Below, one piece after another: positions 17,007 to 25,007 of a stretch of DNA of 64,000 nt. Origin of the DNA: UBA9676 sp035532275 (lineage in GTDB: Bacteria > Actinomycetota > Actinomycetes > Streptosporangiales > Streptosporangiaceae); NCBI GenBank assembly GCA_035532275.1, contig DATKRG010000386.1, positions 1-64,000 of the forward strand. Reading direction: 5' to 3'. The notes under the pieces were generated by a model. It was not told the DNA's origin. It ran no database searches and saw only the letters and a program-made list of their open reading frames with translations. The position numbers were made by a program, and so were the translations under genes. The number at the start of each line of letters is the position of its first letter. The stretch's first letter is position 1.

Positions 17007-17554
17007 CGCACGAACGCGGCCGCCACTCCCGCGTCAACCGGGATGTGCAGGCCGGTGGTCAGGGACAGCTCGCCAGCGGTGAGCACGAACACGGCAGCGG
17101 CCACGTGCTCGGGCAGGACCTCGCGTCTGAGCAGGGTCCGCTGCGCGTAGAAGGCACCGAGCTCGGACTCGGGGACACCGTAGACCGCGGCCCGCTGCGC
17201 GCCCCAGCCGCCGGCGAAGATGCCCGACCCGCGGACCACCCCATCCGGGTTGATCCCGTTGACCCGGATGCCGTACTCGCCGAGTTCGGCGGCAAGCAGC
17301 CGCACCTGGTGCGCCTGGTCGGCCTTGGCAGCGCCGTAGGCGACGTTGCTCGGGCCCGCGAACACGGCGTTCTTGCTGCAGATGTAGACGATGTCGCCGC
17401 CCATCCCCTGGTCCCGCATGACCCGCGCGGCCTCCCGGGAGACCAGGAACGAGCCGCGCGCCATCACGTTGTGCTGCAGGTCCCAGTCGGCGGCGGTGGT
17501 GTCGGCCAGCGGTTTGGAGAACGTTTCAAATACGTGAAGCAGTGTCAGGCTAGG
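17003..17554 (-). pseudogene. 5'-truncated rhamnulose-1-phosphate aldolase/short-chain dehydrogenase (rhaD remnant)
   Basis: The open frame encodes only the last 180 or so residues of the roughly 680-residue bifunctional enzyme that splits rhamnulose-1-phosphate and oxidises L-lactaldehyde to lactate. Homology starts around FSKPLADTTAADWDL and runs through the dehydrogenase signature YGAAKADQAHQVRLLAAELG to the normal C-terminus GLHIPVDAGVAAAF. The aldolase domain and the NAD-binding half of the dehydrogenase are gone. A stop (17555-17557) closes the frame upstream and the first ATG is at 17467. The sequence reads cleanly to its end, so the loss looks like one deletion that also removed any upstream rhaI. 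A short translated product is possible but could not bind NAD. Confidence 0.85.
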
Positions 17555-17569
17555 TTACGAACGTGTCAA
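17519..17569. promoter_or_regulatory. candidate LacI-type operator pair upstream of the rhaD remnant/rhaB
   Basis: GAACGTTTCAA (17519-17529) and GAACGTGTCAA (17559-17569) are one-mismatch copies 40 bp apart. Read on the minus strand they are TTGAAACGTTC and TTGACACGTTC. The core ACGTT and flanking TTGA are typical of LacI-family operators, and a LacI gene lies 210 bp away. Confidence 0.5.
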
Positions 17570-17732
17570 TAGGCCGGGCTGCAGGTGGTTGAATCGTTAC
17601 ATAACCTCCTGGTAACACGCCTGAAGCCCCTGCCGGACCTGGGTCGACGCGGCAGGTTAAGGTCTGGTGCAGGCCCGGCGCTACCCGCGTTCCTGGCCTG
17701 GTGGCGGCCATCCCACGCGGCGAACCGACCGT

Positions 17733-17743
17733 TTGACACGTTC
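17733..17743 (+). promoter_or_regulatory. candidate LacI-type operator/-35 region upstream of the LacI gene
   Basis: TTGACACGTTC is an exact inverted copy of the site at 17559-17569. TTGACA could be the -35 box of the LacI-lut transcript, so binding here would give autoregulation and joint control of both divergent units. Confidence 0.5.
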
Positions 17744-17782
17744 CAATGGACCGCAGCACACTGACGGCACAGGAGGGACGCC

Positions 17783-18844
17783 GTGGCTAACGCGCCGGTC
17801 AGCATCAGGGAGGTCGCCGCGCATGCGGGCGTCTCGGTGGGGACCGTGTCCAACGTGCTCAACCGGCCCGACGTCGTGGCCGAACCCACCCGCAGCAGGG
17901 TGCAGGCAGCGATCAAGCAGCTCGGCTTCATCAGGAACGAGTCCGCGCGCCAGCTCCGGGCCGGCCGCAGCCGGACCATCGGGCTGGTCGTGCTCGACGT
18001 GGCGAACCCGTTCTTCACCGACGTGGCGCGCGGGGTGGAGGACGAGGCCAGCGAGTCCGGCCTGGCGGTTATCTTGTGCAACAGCGACGACAAGCAGGCC
18101 AAGGAGACCCACTACCTGGAGCTGCTGGAGGAGCACCGGGTCCAGGGCATCCTGATCACGCCGGTGTCCGGTGCCCAGGAACGGCTCGCCCAGCTGCAGC
18201 GGCGGGGCACCCCGGTGGTGCTGGTGGACAGCCGGTCACCGACCCGCGGCCAGTGCTCGGTCTCGGTCGATGACGTGCTCGGCGGCGACCTCGCCGTCTC
18301 CCACCTGCTGGCGGCCCAGCACGAGCCGATCGCCTTCGTCGGCGGCCCGCTGAGCATCCGGCAGGTGGCCGACCGGCTGGAGGGGGCCATCCGGGCGCTG
18401 GAGCGGGCCGGGATCAGCGCCGACAGCCTGTGCGTGATCAAGACTGCGGCCCTCAACGTGTCCGCCGGGCAGGGCGCCGGCGCGGCGATCGCCGACATGC
18501 CCGCCGCGCGCCGCCCGACGGCGGTCTTCTGCGCGAACGACCTGCTCGCGCTGGGTGTCCTGCAGGAGATGACGGCCCGCAAGATCGGGGTCCCGGAGAG
18601 CATCGCGATCGTCGGGTACGACGACATCGAGTTCGCCGCCGCGGCGGCGGTACCGCTGTCCTCGGTGCGCCAGCCGCGGCACCAGCTCGGCCGGACCGCC
18701 GCCCAGCTGCTGCTGGACGAGGCCCTCGGCGAGGCGTCCCATCAGCACCGGCAGGTGGTCTTCGAGCCGGAACTGGTGGTCCGCCAGTCCAGCCAGGCGC
18801 GCCCGCGCGAGGCGCGGATCGCACCCACCGAAGCCGCGGGGTAG
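17783..18844 (+). CDS. LacI family transcriptional regulator, probable rhamnose/lactate operon regulator
   Basis: The 353-residue protein has an N-terminal LacI helix-turn-helix (SIREVAAHAGVSVGTVSNVLN, split here as residues 5-25) with hinge helix SARQLRAGRSRTIGLVV. A periplasmic-binding-protein-like effector domain follows (NPFFTDVARGVED, NDLLALGVLQ, GYDDIEFA, PLSSVRQPRH). GTG 17783 has AGGAGGG five bases upstream. It reads away from the rhaB unit and into lutABC, with matching TTGACACGTTC sites in front of both, so it likely represses both until a rhamnose-derived signal binds. The effector is inferred from neighbours only. Confidence 0.9.
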   Translation: MANAPVSIREVAAHAGVSVGTVSNVLNRPDVVAEPTRSRVQAAIKQLGFIRNESARQLRAGRSRTIGLVVLDVANPFFTDVARGVEDEASESGLAVILCNSDDKQAKETHYLELLEEHRVQGILITPVSGAQERLAQLQRRGTPVVLVDSRSPTRGQCSVSVDDVLGGDLAVSHLLAAQHEPIAFVGGPLSIRQVADRLEGAIRALERAGISADSLCVIKTAALNVSAGQGAGAAIADMPAARRPTAVFCANDLLALGVLQEMTARKIGVPESIAIVGYDDIEFAAAAAVPLSSVRQPRHQLGRTAAQLLLDEALGEASHQHRQVVFEPELVVRQSSQARPREARIAPTEAAG

Positions 18845-18849
18845 GCACC

Positions 18850-19581
18850 GTGCGGATCGCGCTGTTCGTGACCTGCCTCGCGGACACCCTGTTCCCCAGC
18901 GTCGGAAAGGCGACCGTCACCCTGCTGGAGCGGCTCGGCCACCAGGTGGAGTTCCCGGCGGCGCAGACCTGCTGCGGGCAGATGCACATCAACACCGGGT
19001 ACCAGCGCGACGCGCTGCCGCTGATACGGCGGTATGCCGAGGTGTTCCGCGGCTATGAGGCGATCGTGGTGCCGTCGGGCTCGTGTGCTGGCTCGGTGCG
19101 CCACCAGCACGCCATGGTGGCCAGGCGGCACGGGGACACCGACCTTGCGCGCCGCGCCGAGCAGGTGGCCGCCCGCACCTTCGAGCTGTCCGAGTTCGTC
19201 GTCGACGTGCTCGGGCTGGAGGACGTGGGCGCCTACTACCCGCACCGGGTCACCTATCACCCGACCTGCCACTCGCTGCGGCTGCTGCGGGTGGGCGACC
19301 GGCCGCTCCGGCTCCTGCGCAACGTCGCCGGGCTCGACCTGGTGGAGCTGCCCGACGCCGATGTGTGCTGCGGGTTCGGCGGCACCTTCGCGGTCAAGAA
19401 CGCCGACGTATCCACGGCCATGCTCGCCGACAAGATGCGCGCGGTCCTGGCCACCCGGTCCGAGGTCTGCACCGCCGGCGACAGCTCCTGCCTGATGCAC
19501 ATCGGCGGCGGCCTGTCCCGGCTGAACGCGGGCACCAGGACGGTCCACCTCGCCGAGATCCTCGCCTCCACCCGGGAGTGA
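18850..19581 (+). CDS. lutA: L-lactate utilisation protein LutA ((Fe-S)-binding)
   Basis: LutA is one of three subunits of the flavin-free, Fe-S-dependent L-lactate oxidising complex that yields pyruvate. The 243-residue product has the two CCG-type cysteine clusters of the family: TCCGQMHINTG (about 40) and CCGFGGTF (about 178), with a further PTCHSLRLL segment. Length matches LutA of Bacillus (about 240). GTG 18850 lies six bases after the LacI stop; the longer frame upstream is a shadow of that gene. lutB starts 1 bp after its stop. Confidence 0.9.
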   Translation: MRIALFVTCLADTLFPSVGKATVTLLERLGHQVEFPAAQTCCGQMHINTGYQRDALPLIRRYAEVFRGYEAIVVPSGSCAGSVRHQHAMVARRHGDTDLARRAEQVAARTFELSEFVVDVLGLEDVGAYYPHRVTYHPTCHSLRLLRVGDRPLRLLRNVAGLDLVELPDADVCCGFGGTFAVKNADVSTAMLADKMRAVLATRSEVCTAGDSSCLMHIGGGLSRLNAGTRTVHLAEILASTRE

Positions 19582-19582
19582 C

Positions 19583-21103
19583 ATGAGCACGTTCCTGGGC
19601 ATCCCGAACGCTCCCCGCGGGGTCGGCCACCTGCGCGGCACCGAGCCGTTCCCGGTGGCGGCCCGCAAAGCCCTCGCCAACACCCAGCTGCGCCGCAACC
19701 TCGGCAGGGCCACCACGACCATCCGCGCAAAGCGTGCCGCCGTGGTGGCCGAGCTGCCCGACTGGGAGGAGCTGCGCACGGCCGGGGAGGCGATCAAGGC
19801 GCACACCATGCGCCATCTGGACCACTTCCTGGCCGAGCTGGAGGCCCAGGTCACCGCCCGCGGCGGCACCGTGCACTGGGCCCGGGACGCCATCGAGGCC
19901 AACCAGATCGTGACCGGGCTGGTCACGGCCACCGGCGCCACCGAGGTGGTCAAGGTCAAGTCGATCGTGACCGACGAGATCGGGCTGAACGATGCCCTGG
20001 CCCAGGCCGGCATCCACGCCTACGAGACCGATCTGGCCGAACTTATCGTTCAGCTGGGAAAGGACCGTCCGTCTCACATCCTGGTGCCCGCCATCCACCG
20101 CAACCGGGCCGAGATCCGCGACATCTTCCTGCGCGAGATGAAGGACGTGGACCCGGGGCTGACCGACACCCCGGCCGCGCTCACCGAGGCGGCCCGGCTG
20201 CACCTGCGGCGGGCGTTCCTGTCCGCCCGGGTCGGCATCAGCGGCGCGAACTTCGCCATCGCGGAGACGGGGACGCTGTGCGTGGTGGAGTCGGAGGGGA
20301 ACGGCCGGATGTGCCTGACCCTGCCGGAGACGCTGATCACCGTGATGGGCATCGAGAAGGTGATCCCGGCCTGGCGTGACCTGGGCGTCTTCCTGCAGTT
20401 GCTGCCCCGGTCCTCGACCGGCGAGCGGATGAACCCCTACACCTCGATGTGGACCGGGGTGACACCCGGCGACGGGCCGCAGGCGTTCCACCTGGTGCTG
20501 CTCGACAATGGGCGGACCGCCGCGCTGGCCGACGAGACCGGCCGACAGGCGCTGCACTGCATCCGCTGCTCGGCCTGCCTGAACGTCTGCCCGGTCTATG
20601 AGCGGACCGGCGGGCACGCGTATGGCTCGGTATACCCCGGCCCGATCGGCGCGGTGCTGTCCCCGCAGCTGACCGGGATCGAGGACAACGCGTCGCTGCC
20701 GTACGCGTCGTCGCTGTGCGGGGCGTGTTACGACGCCTGCCCGGTGAAGATCGACATCCCCTCGCTGCTGGTGCATCTGCGTGCCCGGCATGTGGAGGAG
20801 GCCGGGCACCGGCACCGGCTGGCCAGCCTGGCCAGCCCGGAGGCCATCACCATGGCGGCTGCCGCCTGGGTGATGGCCAGCCCGGCCAGGTTCGGCGCGG
20901 CACAGCGGGCCAGCCGGCTCGGCAGGATCATGAGCCGCGGCGGCCGGATCCGGCGGCTCCCACCGCCGCTGGCAGGCTGGACCGCGGCCCGCGACGCCCC
21001 GGCCCCGCCCACGCAGACGTTCCGCCAGTGGTGGCACACAGAACACGAGCGCACAGAACACGAGCGCACAGAACACGAGCGCACAGGCGGAGGCCGGCCG
21101 TGA
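19583..21103 (+). CDS. lutB: L-lactate utilisation iron-sulfur protein LutB
   Basis: The 506-residue protein has a LUD domain (residues about 70-295, with SGANFAIAETGTLCVVESEGN) followed by two ferredoxin-like cluster motifs, CIRCSACLNVCPVY (about 331-344) and CGACYDACPVKI (about 381-392). This is the order seen in LutB/YkgF. It passes electrons from lactate oxidation through two 4Fe-4S clusters. The C-terminus carries an FRQWW segment and then three EHERT repeats from a 15-bp DNA repeat not seen in relatives. lutC overlaps its stop. Confidence 0.92.
   Translation: MSTFLGIPNAPRGVGHLRGTEPFPVAARKALANTQLRRNLGRATTTIRAKRAAVVAELPDWEELRTAGEAIKAHTMRHLDHFLAELEAQVTARGGTVHWARDAIEANQIVTGLVTATGATEVVKVKSIVTDEIGLNDALAQAGIHAYETDLAELIVQLGKDRPSHILVPAIHRNRAEIRDIFLREMKDVDPGLTDTPAALTEAARLHLRRAFLSARVGISGANFAIAETGTLCVVESEGNGRMCLTLPETLITVMGIEKVIPAWRDLGVFLQLLPRSSTGERMNPYTSMWTGVTPGDGPQAFHLVLLDNGRTAALADETGRQALHCIRCSACLNVCPVYERTGGHAYGSVYPGPIGAVLSPQLTGIEDNASLPYASSLCGACYDACPVKIDIPSLLVHLRARHVEEAGHRHRLASLASPEAITMAAAAWVMASPARFGAAQRASRLGRIMSRGGRIRRLPPPLAGWTAARDAPAPPTQTFRQWWHTEHERTEHERTEHERTGGGRP
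21041..21085. repeat. 15-bp tandem repeat in the lutB 3' end
   Basis: Three exact copies of GAACACGAGCGCACA encode three EHERT units just before the lutB stop codon. Confidence 0.95.
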
Positions 21104-21759
21104 CCGCGCGGGAGGAGGTGCTGGCCCGGATCCGCACAGCGCTCGGCGGCACGGCTCCGGGAGACGGCACCGGGGCGCCTGGCGACGACAGCGTGCCCCG
21201 CGGCTACCGGACAAGCGGCGATCTCGGCACGGCACAGCTGCTCGATCTGCTCGCCGAACGGCTGCATGACTACGGCTGCACCGTCCGCCGGGTGGCGCCC
21301 GGGCAGGTCGGCGAAACCGTCGCCGAGGCACTGCGCCAGCGAGGCGCGCGGCGGCTCGTCGTGCCCCCCGGGCTCGACCTGGCTGGACTGGGCCTAGCCG
21401 ACCCTCCGGGCGGCATCGAGATCCTCGACGACGACAGCCTGTCCCCCGCCGCGCTCGACGCCGTGGACGGGGTGATCACCGGCGCCGCGGTCGCCATCGC
21501 CGAGACCGGCACCATCGTCCTGGACGGATCGCCCGGCCAGGGACGGCGGGCCCTGTCGCTGGTCCCCGACTACCACCTGTGCGTACTGCGGGCGGACCAG
21601 GTGGTCGCCCTGGTGCCCGAGGCCCTGGCCCGGCTCAACCCCGGCCGTCCGCTCACCTGGATCAGCGGCCCGTCGGCCACCAGCGACATCGAGCTGGACC
21701 GGGTTCAGGGCGTGCACGGCCCGCGGACCCTGGAAGTCGTCCTGGTGGAGCCGGGCTAG
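21100..21759 (+). CDS. lutC: L-lactate utilisation protein LutC
   Basis: LUD-domain protein of 219 residues. The core is VDGVITGAAVAIAETGTIVLDGS (split at about 119-141), then RRALSLVPDYHLCVL and TWISGPSATSDIELDRVQGVHGP (shown as SGPSATSDIELDRVQGVHGP), which are LutC hallmarks. GTG 21100 overlaps the lutB stop and has GGCGGAGG upstream; the longer frame upstream is antisense-free shadow of lutB. With lutA and lutB it forms a complete lactate oxidation unit, the logical end of L-rhamnose breakdown through lactaldehyde. Confidence 0.92.
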   Translation: MTAREEVLARIRTALGGTAPGDGTGAPGDDSVPRGYRTSGDLGTAQLLDLLAERLHDYGCTVRRVAPGQVGETVAEALRQRGARRLVVPPGLDLAGLGLADPPGGIEILDDDSLSPAALDAVDGVITGAAVAIAETGTIVLDGSPGQGRRALSLVPDYHLCVLRADQVVALVPEALARLNPGRPLTWISGPSATSDIELDRVQGVHGPRTLEVVLVEPG

Positions 21760-22370
21760 GGCGAGATTGCGGTGCCGAGGGAGTCGGCGCCGGCGAACTT
21801 CGGGCCGTCCTCGTAGAAGACATCCAGGTCCTTGATCGTGAAGCCCGCGGCCGTCAGCAGCTCCACGATCGGCCGGGTGAAGTGGCACCCGCCGGCGATC
21901 CGCTGCTGCAGCGGGTCCAGACGCCGCTGCCAGCGGCGCACCCGCTCGTCGGGTGCCAGTCCGTGCTCGACGAAATGCAGCGACGCCCCGGGCTTGAGCA
22001 CCCGCCGCACCTCGCGCAGGGCGGCGGCGACGTCGGGGATCGTGCACAGGGTCCAGGTGGACAGGGCGGCGTCGAAGCTGTGGTCGCCGAAGGGCAGCGA
22101 CTGGCCGTCCAGGCCGGCCCGTTCCACACCGATGGTGGTGGCGCGAACGCGCTCGCTGGCCAGCTTCCAGCCCAGGTCGCTCGGCTCCACGGCGGCGACC
22201 CGGGTGACGGCTGGCGGGTAGAAGGGGACGTTGAGCCCGGAGCCGAAGCCAAGCTCGACCACCTCGCCTGCCAGCCCGTCACAGACGCGGCGGCGCAGCG
22301 GTTCGAGCGGCTTGGCCGCGCAGAGCTTGTTGATAGCGCGCGGGAGGATCCGCTCCCGGTAGAAGCCCAT
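21756..22370 (-). CDS. class I SAM-dependent methyltransferase
   Basis: UbiE/Methyltransf_11-type enzyme of 204 residues. SAM-binding motif I is VVELGFGSGLNVPFY (about 36-50), the acidic motif II is AAVEPSDLG, and motif III is FDAALSTWTLCTIPD, followed by VLKPGASLHFVEHG. The family includes phospholipid N-methyltransferases and quinone methyltransferases; the acceptor is unknown. ATG 22370 is chosen because AGGGA lies upstream and MGFYRERILPR is the usual family start. The frame is open to 22583 but low-complexity. It is convergent with lutC, overlapping by 4 bp. From 22371 to 22796 I see no gene, only GCGGCGACNCT-like short repeats. Confidence 0.85.
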   Translation of the reverse strand: MGFYRERILPRAINKLCAAKPLEPLRRRVCDGLAGEVVELGFGSGLNVPFYPPAVTRVAAVEPSDLGWKLASERVRATTIGVERAGLDGQSLPFGDHSFDAALSTWTLCTIPDVAAALREVRRVLKPGASLHFVEHGLAPDERVRRWQRRLDPLQQRIAGGCHFTRPIVELLTAAGFTIKDLDVFYEDGPKFAGADSLGTAISP

Positions 22371-22796
22371 GGTGATCAGTCCCTTCGGCGGCTGCGGCGA
22401 CCCTTCGGCGAGTGCGGCGACTCTGCGGCGACGCCGTTCCCGTGCTCCACGGTAGACGGCGGCCCGGCTCCGGGCACGGGCAGCACTGGGCCAGCGCCGG
22501 GCGTTAGCGGCAGAACAGTATTCCGGCAGCCCTATCGGAGCATGCTTTGTTATAGCGCCGTGACCTCGCTCGATGCCGGGCAATGATCCATTTCCGGCAC
22601 GGCCCGATGCTCCTGCCTGGGGGTTTCGGATAGCTATTGATCAATTCCCGGTTTGCCAGTCCTCGCGGGATGGGCCATAGTTCGGCTGAACGCTTCGGCC
22701 CCGGGCGGGCGGTGCTGAAGCCCGGCCCTGGGCTGGGCGGCCGTGGCCGCCAGGGCCGGCACATCATGACCGCCATCCGCCGAAAAGGGGAGAGGA

Positions 22797-23077
22797 ATGG
22801 CCTTTCGCGGAAATGTTCTGGTGACCGGCGCCGGTGGTTTCATCGGCCATCATCTGGTAACGATCTGGCCGACGTCATCGCCGGCATCGCGGGAAAGCGG
22901 ATCCGCATGCGGTACGGCCTGGCCAGCCCGCAGGGCGTGCGGGGCCGGGGCAGTGACAACGCCACCGTGCGGCGGGCACTCGGCTGGGAGCCGACGGTGT
23001 CCCTGGAGGACGGCCTGGCCCAGACCTACGAGTGGATCGCTGATCAGCCGACGCAGGTGCGGGCATCCGCGGCCTGA
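22797..23077 (+). pseudogene. internally deleted GDP-mannose 3,5-epimerase-like gene
   Basis: ATG 22797, with AAAGGGGAGAGG just upstream, opens a frame encoding MAFRGNVLVTGAGGFIGHHL, the NAD-binding start of an extended short-chain dehydrogenase. At about 22859 this continues into a different frame that reads NDLADVIAGIAGKRI, then GVRGRGSDNATVRRALGWEP and DGLAQTYEWIADQ, the C-terminal end of GDP-mannose 3,5-epimerases. Roughly 230 central residues, including the catalytic Tyr/Lys, are missing and the frame is broken at the joint. One deletion explains both. The product would be inactive. Confidence 0.8.
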
Positions 23078-23132
23078 GGTACCCGCCTTTTCTTCGATAT
23101 CAAACCCTTAGACACCGTGCTAGCCTGGCTCC

Positions 23133-23597
23133 GTGCCCAGGCCAGCCCAGCAGCCGATCGGCCTCCATCTGGCCCGGACCGCCAGGTCGGTGAGCCGGGC
23201 GTTCGACGACGCACTGGCGCAGGCAGGCGGCTCGGTCCCGGTCTGGCTGGTGCTCATCTCGCTCAAGAGCCAGCAGCGACGTAACCAGCGCGAGCTCGCC
23301 GAAGCGGTGGGGATCCGGGAGGCGACCCTGACCCACCACCTGAACGCCATGGACGAACTCGGGCTGATCACCCGCCGGCGGGACCCGGCCAACCGGCGCG
23401 TCCACCTGGTGGAACTCACCGAGGCTGGCGAGGCGGCTTTCGAGCGAATGCGCGGCGCGGCGGCCGCTTTCGATCAGCGATTGCGGGCCGGCCTGCGCGG
23501 CGACGAGGTGACGCTCCTGGCGGGCCTGCTGGACCGGCTGGCCGCCAACGTGTCCGGCGGAGCCGGCAGGGCGGGCCAGGGCGGGTCGCTTGGCTGA
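23133..23597 (+). CDS. MarR family transcriptional regulator
   Basis: The 154-residue winged-helix protein has recognition helix region NQRELAEAVGIREATLTHHL (about 50-69), wing DPANRRVHLVELTEAG and a C-terminal dimerisation helix. GTG 23133 follows directly after a possible -10 region. MarR proteins usually repress neighbouring efflux or aromatic catabolism genes, but its nearest neighbours are a decayed epimerase and a small membrane protein, so no target can be named. The C-terminus ends in a short Gly-rich tail. Confidence 0.88.
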   Translation: MPRPAQQPIGLHLARTARSVSRAFDDALAQAGGSVPVWLVLISLKSQQRRNQRELAEAVGIREATLTHHLNAMDELGLITRRRDPANRRVHLVELTEAGEAAFERMRGAAAAFDQRLRAGLRGDEVTLLAGLLDRLAANVSGGAGRAGQGGSLG

Positions 23598-23621
23598 CCG
23601 GTGCCGTGCCGCTGGCGCCGG

Positions 23622-23813
23622 TCAGACCACGATGCTGCCGACCAGCAGGCTGAGCCATAGCAGGCCGCTGATCACGACCGCCAGCGCGGCGGCAAGGACC
23701 AGCAGGATCACGGCGATCGTGCTCGGCGAGTCGTCGGACGCGGAATGGTCGGCGATGGGCGTGAGCACCAGAACAGCGATGACGCACAGCAGCGCGGTGC
23801 CGAGCATCCCCAT
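23622..23813 (-). CDS. small two-helix membrane protein
   Basis: Sixty-three residues, with hydrophobic helices at about 3-20 and 32-60 separated by a polar ADHSASDDSPS loop. ATG 23813. No family recognised. It is convergent with the MarR gene and lies 60 bp downstream of the GH16 stop in the same direction, so it may be carried on that transcript. Confidence 0.55.
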   Translation of the reverse strand: MGMLGTALLCVIAVLVLTPIADHSASDDSPSTIAVILLVLAAALAVVISGLLWLSLLVGSIVV

Positions 23814-23873
23814 CGCCGACCAGATGGTAATGGCCCTCCAGCGTTCTACCCGGGACCGGGCTGCCGGGGCGGG

Positions 23874-24809
23874 TTACCCCGGGTGCTGCCAGACCCGCAC
23901 GTAGTCGACCCGCACCGTGGCCGGGACCTGGACCGGGATGCCGTAGGCGTGCGCGGTGGCGTTGTTGAGGATCAGGTACATCGGGGCCGACGTGATCCCC
24001 TTCGTCACCGTGCCGACCAGCTGCCCGTCGTAGTAGTACGTGATGGACCCGGGCTCCCAGTTGGCACCGAACGTGTGCCAGCCGTTCGTGAACGCCTGGT
24101 GCTCGCAGCCGCCGGGGTTGCCGTGCGGGTACAGGAAATGCCAGCAGGCCCGGCCGCCGAGCCCCTCCAGGACGTCGATCTCGCCGTCGGTCGGCCAGTT
24201 CTGGCCGTCGGCCCAGAACGCCGGCCAGTTGATGATCCGCTGGCCGTCCCCCGGCATCCAGACGCGGGCCTCCATGAACCCGTAGGTGAACCGGAACTTG
24301 CCGTCGCTGTTCACCATCCCGGCGGCGTAGGGGCGGGTCTTTCCGGAGCAGGTCTCGGGTTTGCTGACCAGCCCGAGGTGCAGTGCCCCGCTCCACACGC
24401 CGACCTGCGCCGGGTCGTAACACTCCAGCTCATAGCTGTTCACCGGTGGGGTGATGCCGTTGGCCAGCCACCCGGTGGACCAGTCAGCGGTGTTGAGCGA
24501 CCCGCCGATGAACTCGTCGTCGAACCGCAGCCGCCACGGCCCCTGGACACCGCCGGCCGGGCCGAGCGCAGCCGGGGCGACCGCTCCCGAGGAAGACGTT
24601 GCCTGGGAGGACGCCGCCGGGGAGGACGCAGACTCCGACGACCGGGCGGCGGACGGGGAGGCAGACCCGGCCGCCGGGGACGCCGAAACCGCCGGGGACG
24701 GCGCCGGGCCGGACGGGGAGGCCGACGCCTGGCATGCGGCCAGGCCCAGCGCGGTCACCCCCGCCAGCACGGTCATCCCGGCTGTGATCAGCGCACGTAC
24801 CCGCCACAC
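23874..24809 (-). CDS. secreted lipoprotein glycoside hydrolase family 16
   Basis: GH16 enzymes cut beta-1,3/1,4 glucans or galactans. The 311-residue protein starts at GTG 24809 (GGAGGTG six bases upstream) with a lipoprotein signal: hydrophobic VLAGVTALGLAAC, lipobox Cys near residue 26. Next comes a Ser/Ala/Pro-rich linker of about 60 residues, then the catalytic domain, whose GEIDVLE motif gives nucleophile and acid/base glutamates. WRLRFDDEF opens the domain, and NWPAFWADGQNW and the final VDYVRVWQ are typical. It would be anchored outside the membrane. The frame upstream to 24938 is not supported. Confidence 0.9.
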   Translation of the reverse strand: MWRVRALITAGMTVLAGVTALGLAACQASASPSGPAPSPAVSASPAAGSASPSAARSSESASSPAASSQATSSSGAVAPAALGPAGGVQGPWRLRFDDEFIGGSLNTADWSTGWLANGITPPVNSYELECYDPAQVGVWSGALHLGLVSKPETCSGKTRPYAAGMVNSDGKFRFTYGFMEARVWMPGDGQRIINWPAFWADGQNWPTDGEIDVLEGLGGRACWHFLYPHGNPGGCEHQAFTNGWHTFGANWEPGSITYYYDGQLVGTVTKGITSAPMYLILNNATAHAYGIPVQVPATVRVDYVRVWQHPG

Positions 24810-25007
24810 GGGCACACCTCCAGGCACTCGGGGCGACAGCCCGCGGTGGTCGAGCCTACCCCGGCCGGTGGCGGGAACAGACCGGACCGGGCGTACGGTT
24901 GCCACGGACCGGCGGGCCCGCGCAGCGGAGGCGGGCACGCGGAGGGACCCGCGAGCACGGGACCCCAGACACGGGCCCGGCTCGAAAACCCGACACAGGC
25001 GGTGGCT

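Noticed and set aside
17003..17467. Intact short-chain dehydrogenase gene starting at ATG 17467
   Set aside because: Family residues continue upstream of this ATG and the NAD-binding half is missing, so it is a truncated rhaD end, not a complete gene.
22504..22776. Minus-strand 90-residue ORF between methyltransferase and epimerase remnant
   Set aside because: Arg/Pro-rich composition, no Shine-Dalgarno sequence and no recognisable domain.
23745..25007. 420-codon N-terminal extension of the F420-type oxidoreductase frame
   Set aside because: It is antisense to the GH16 gene and low-complexity; the conserved barrel starts at ATG 25008.
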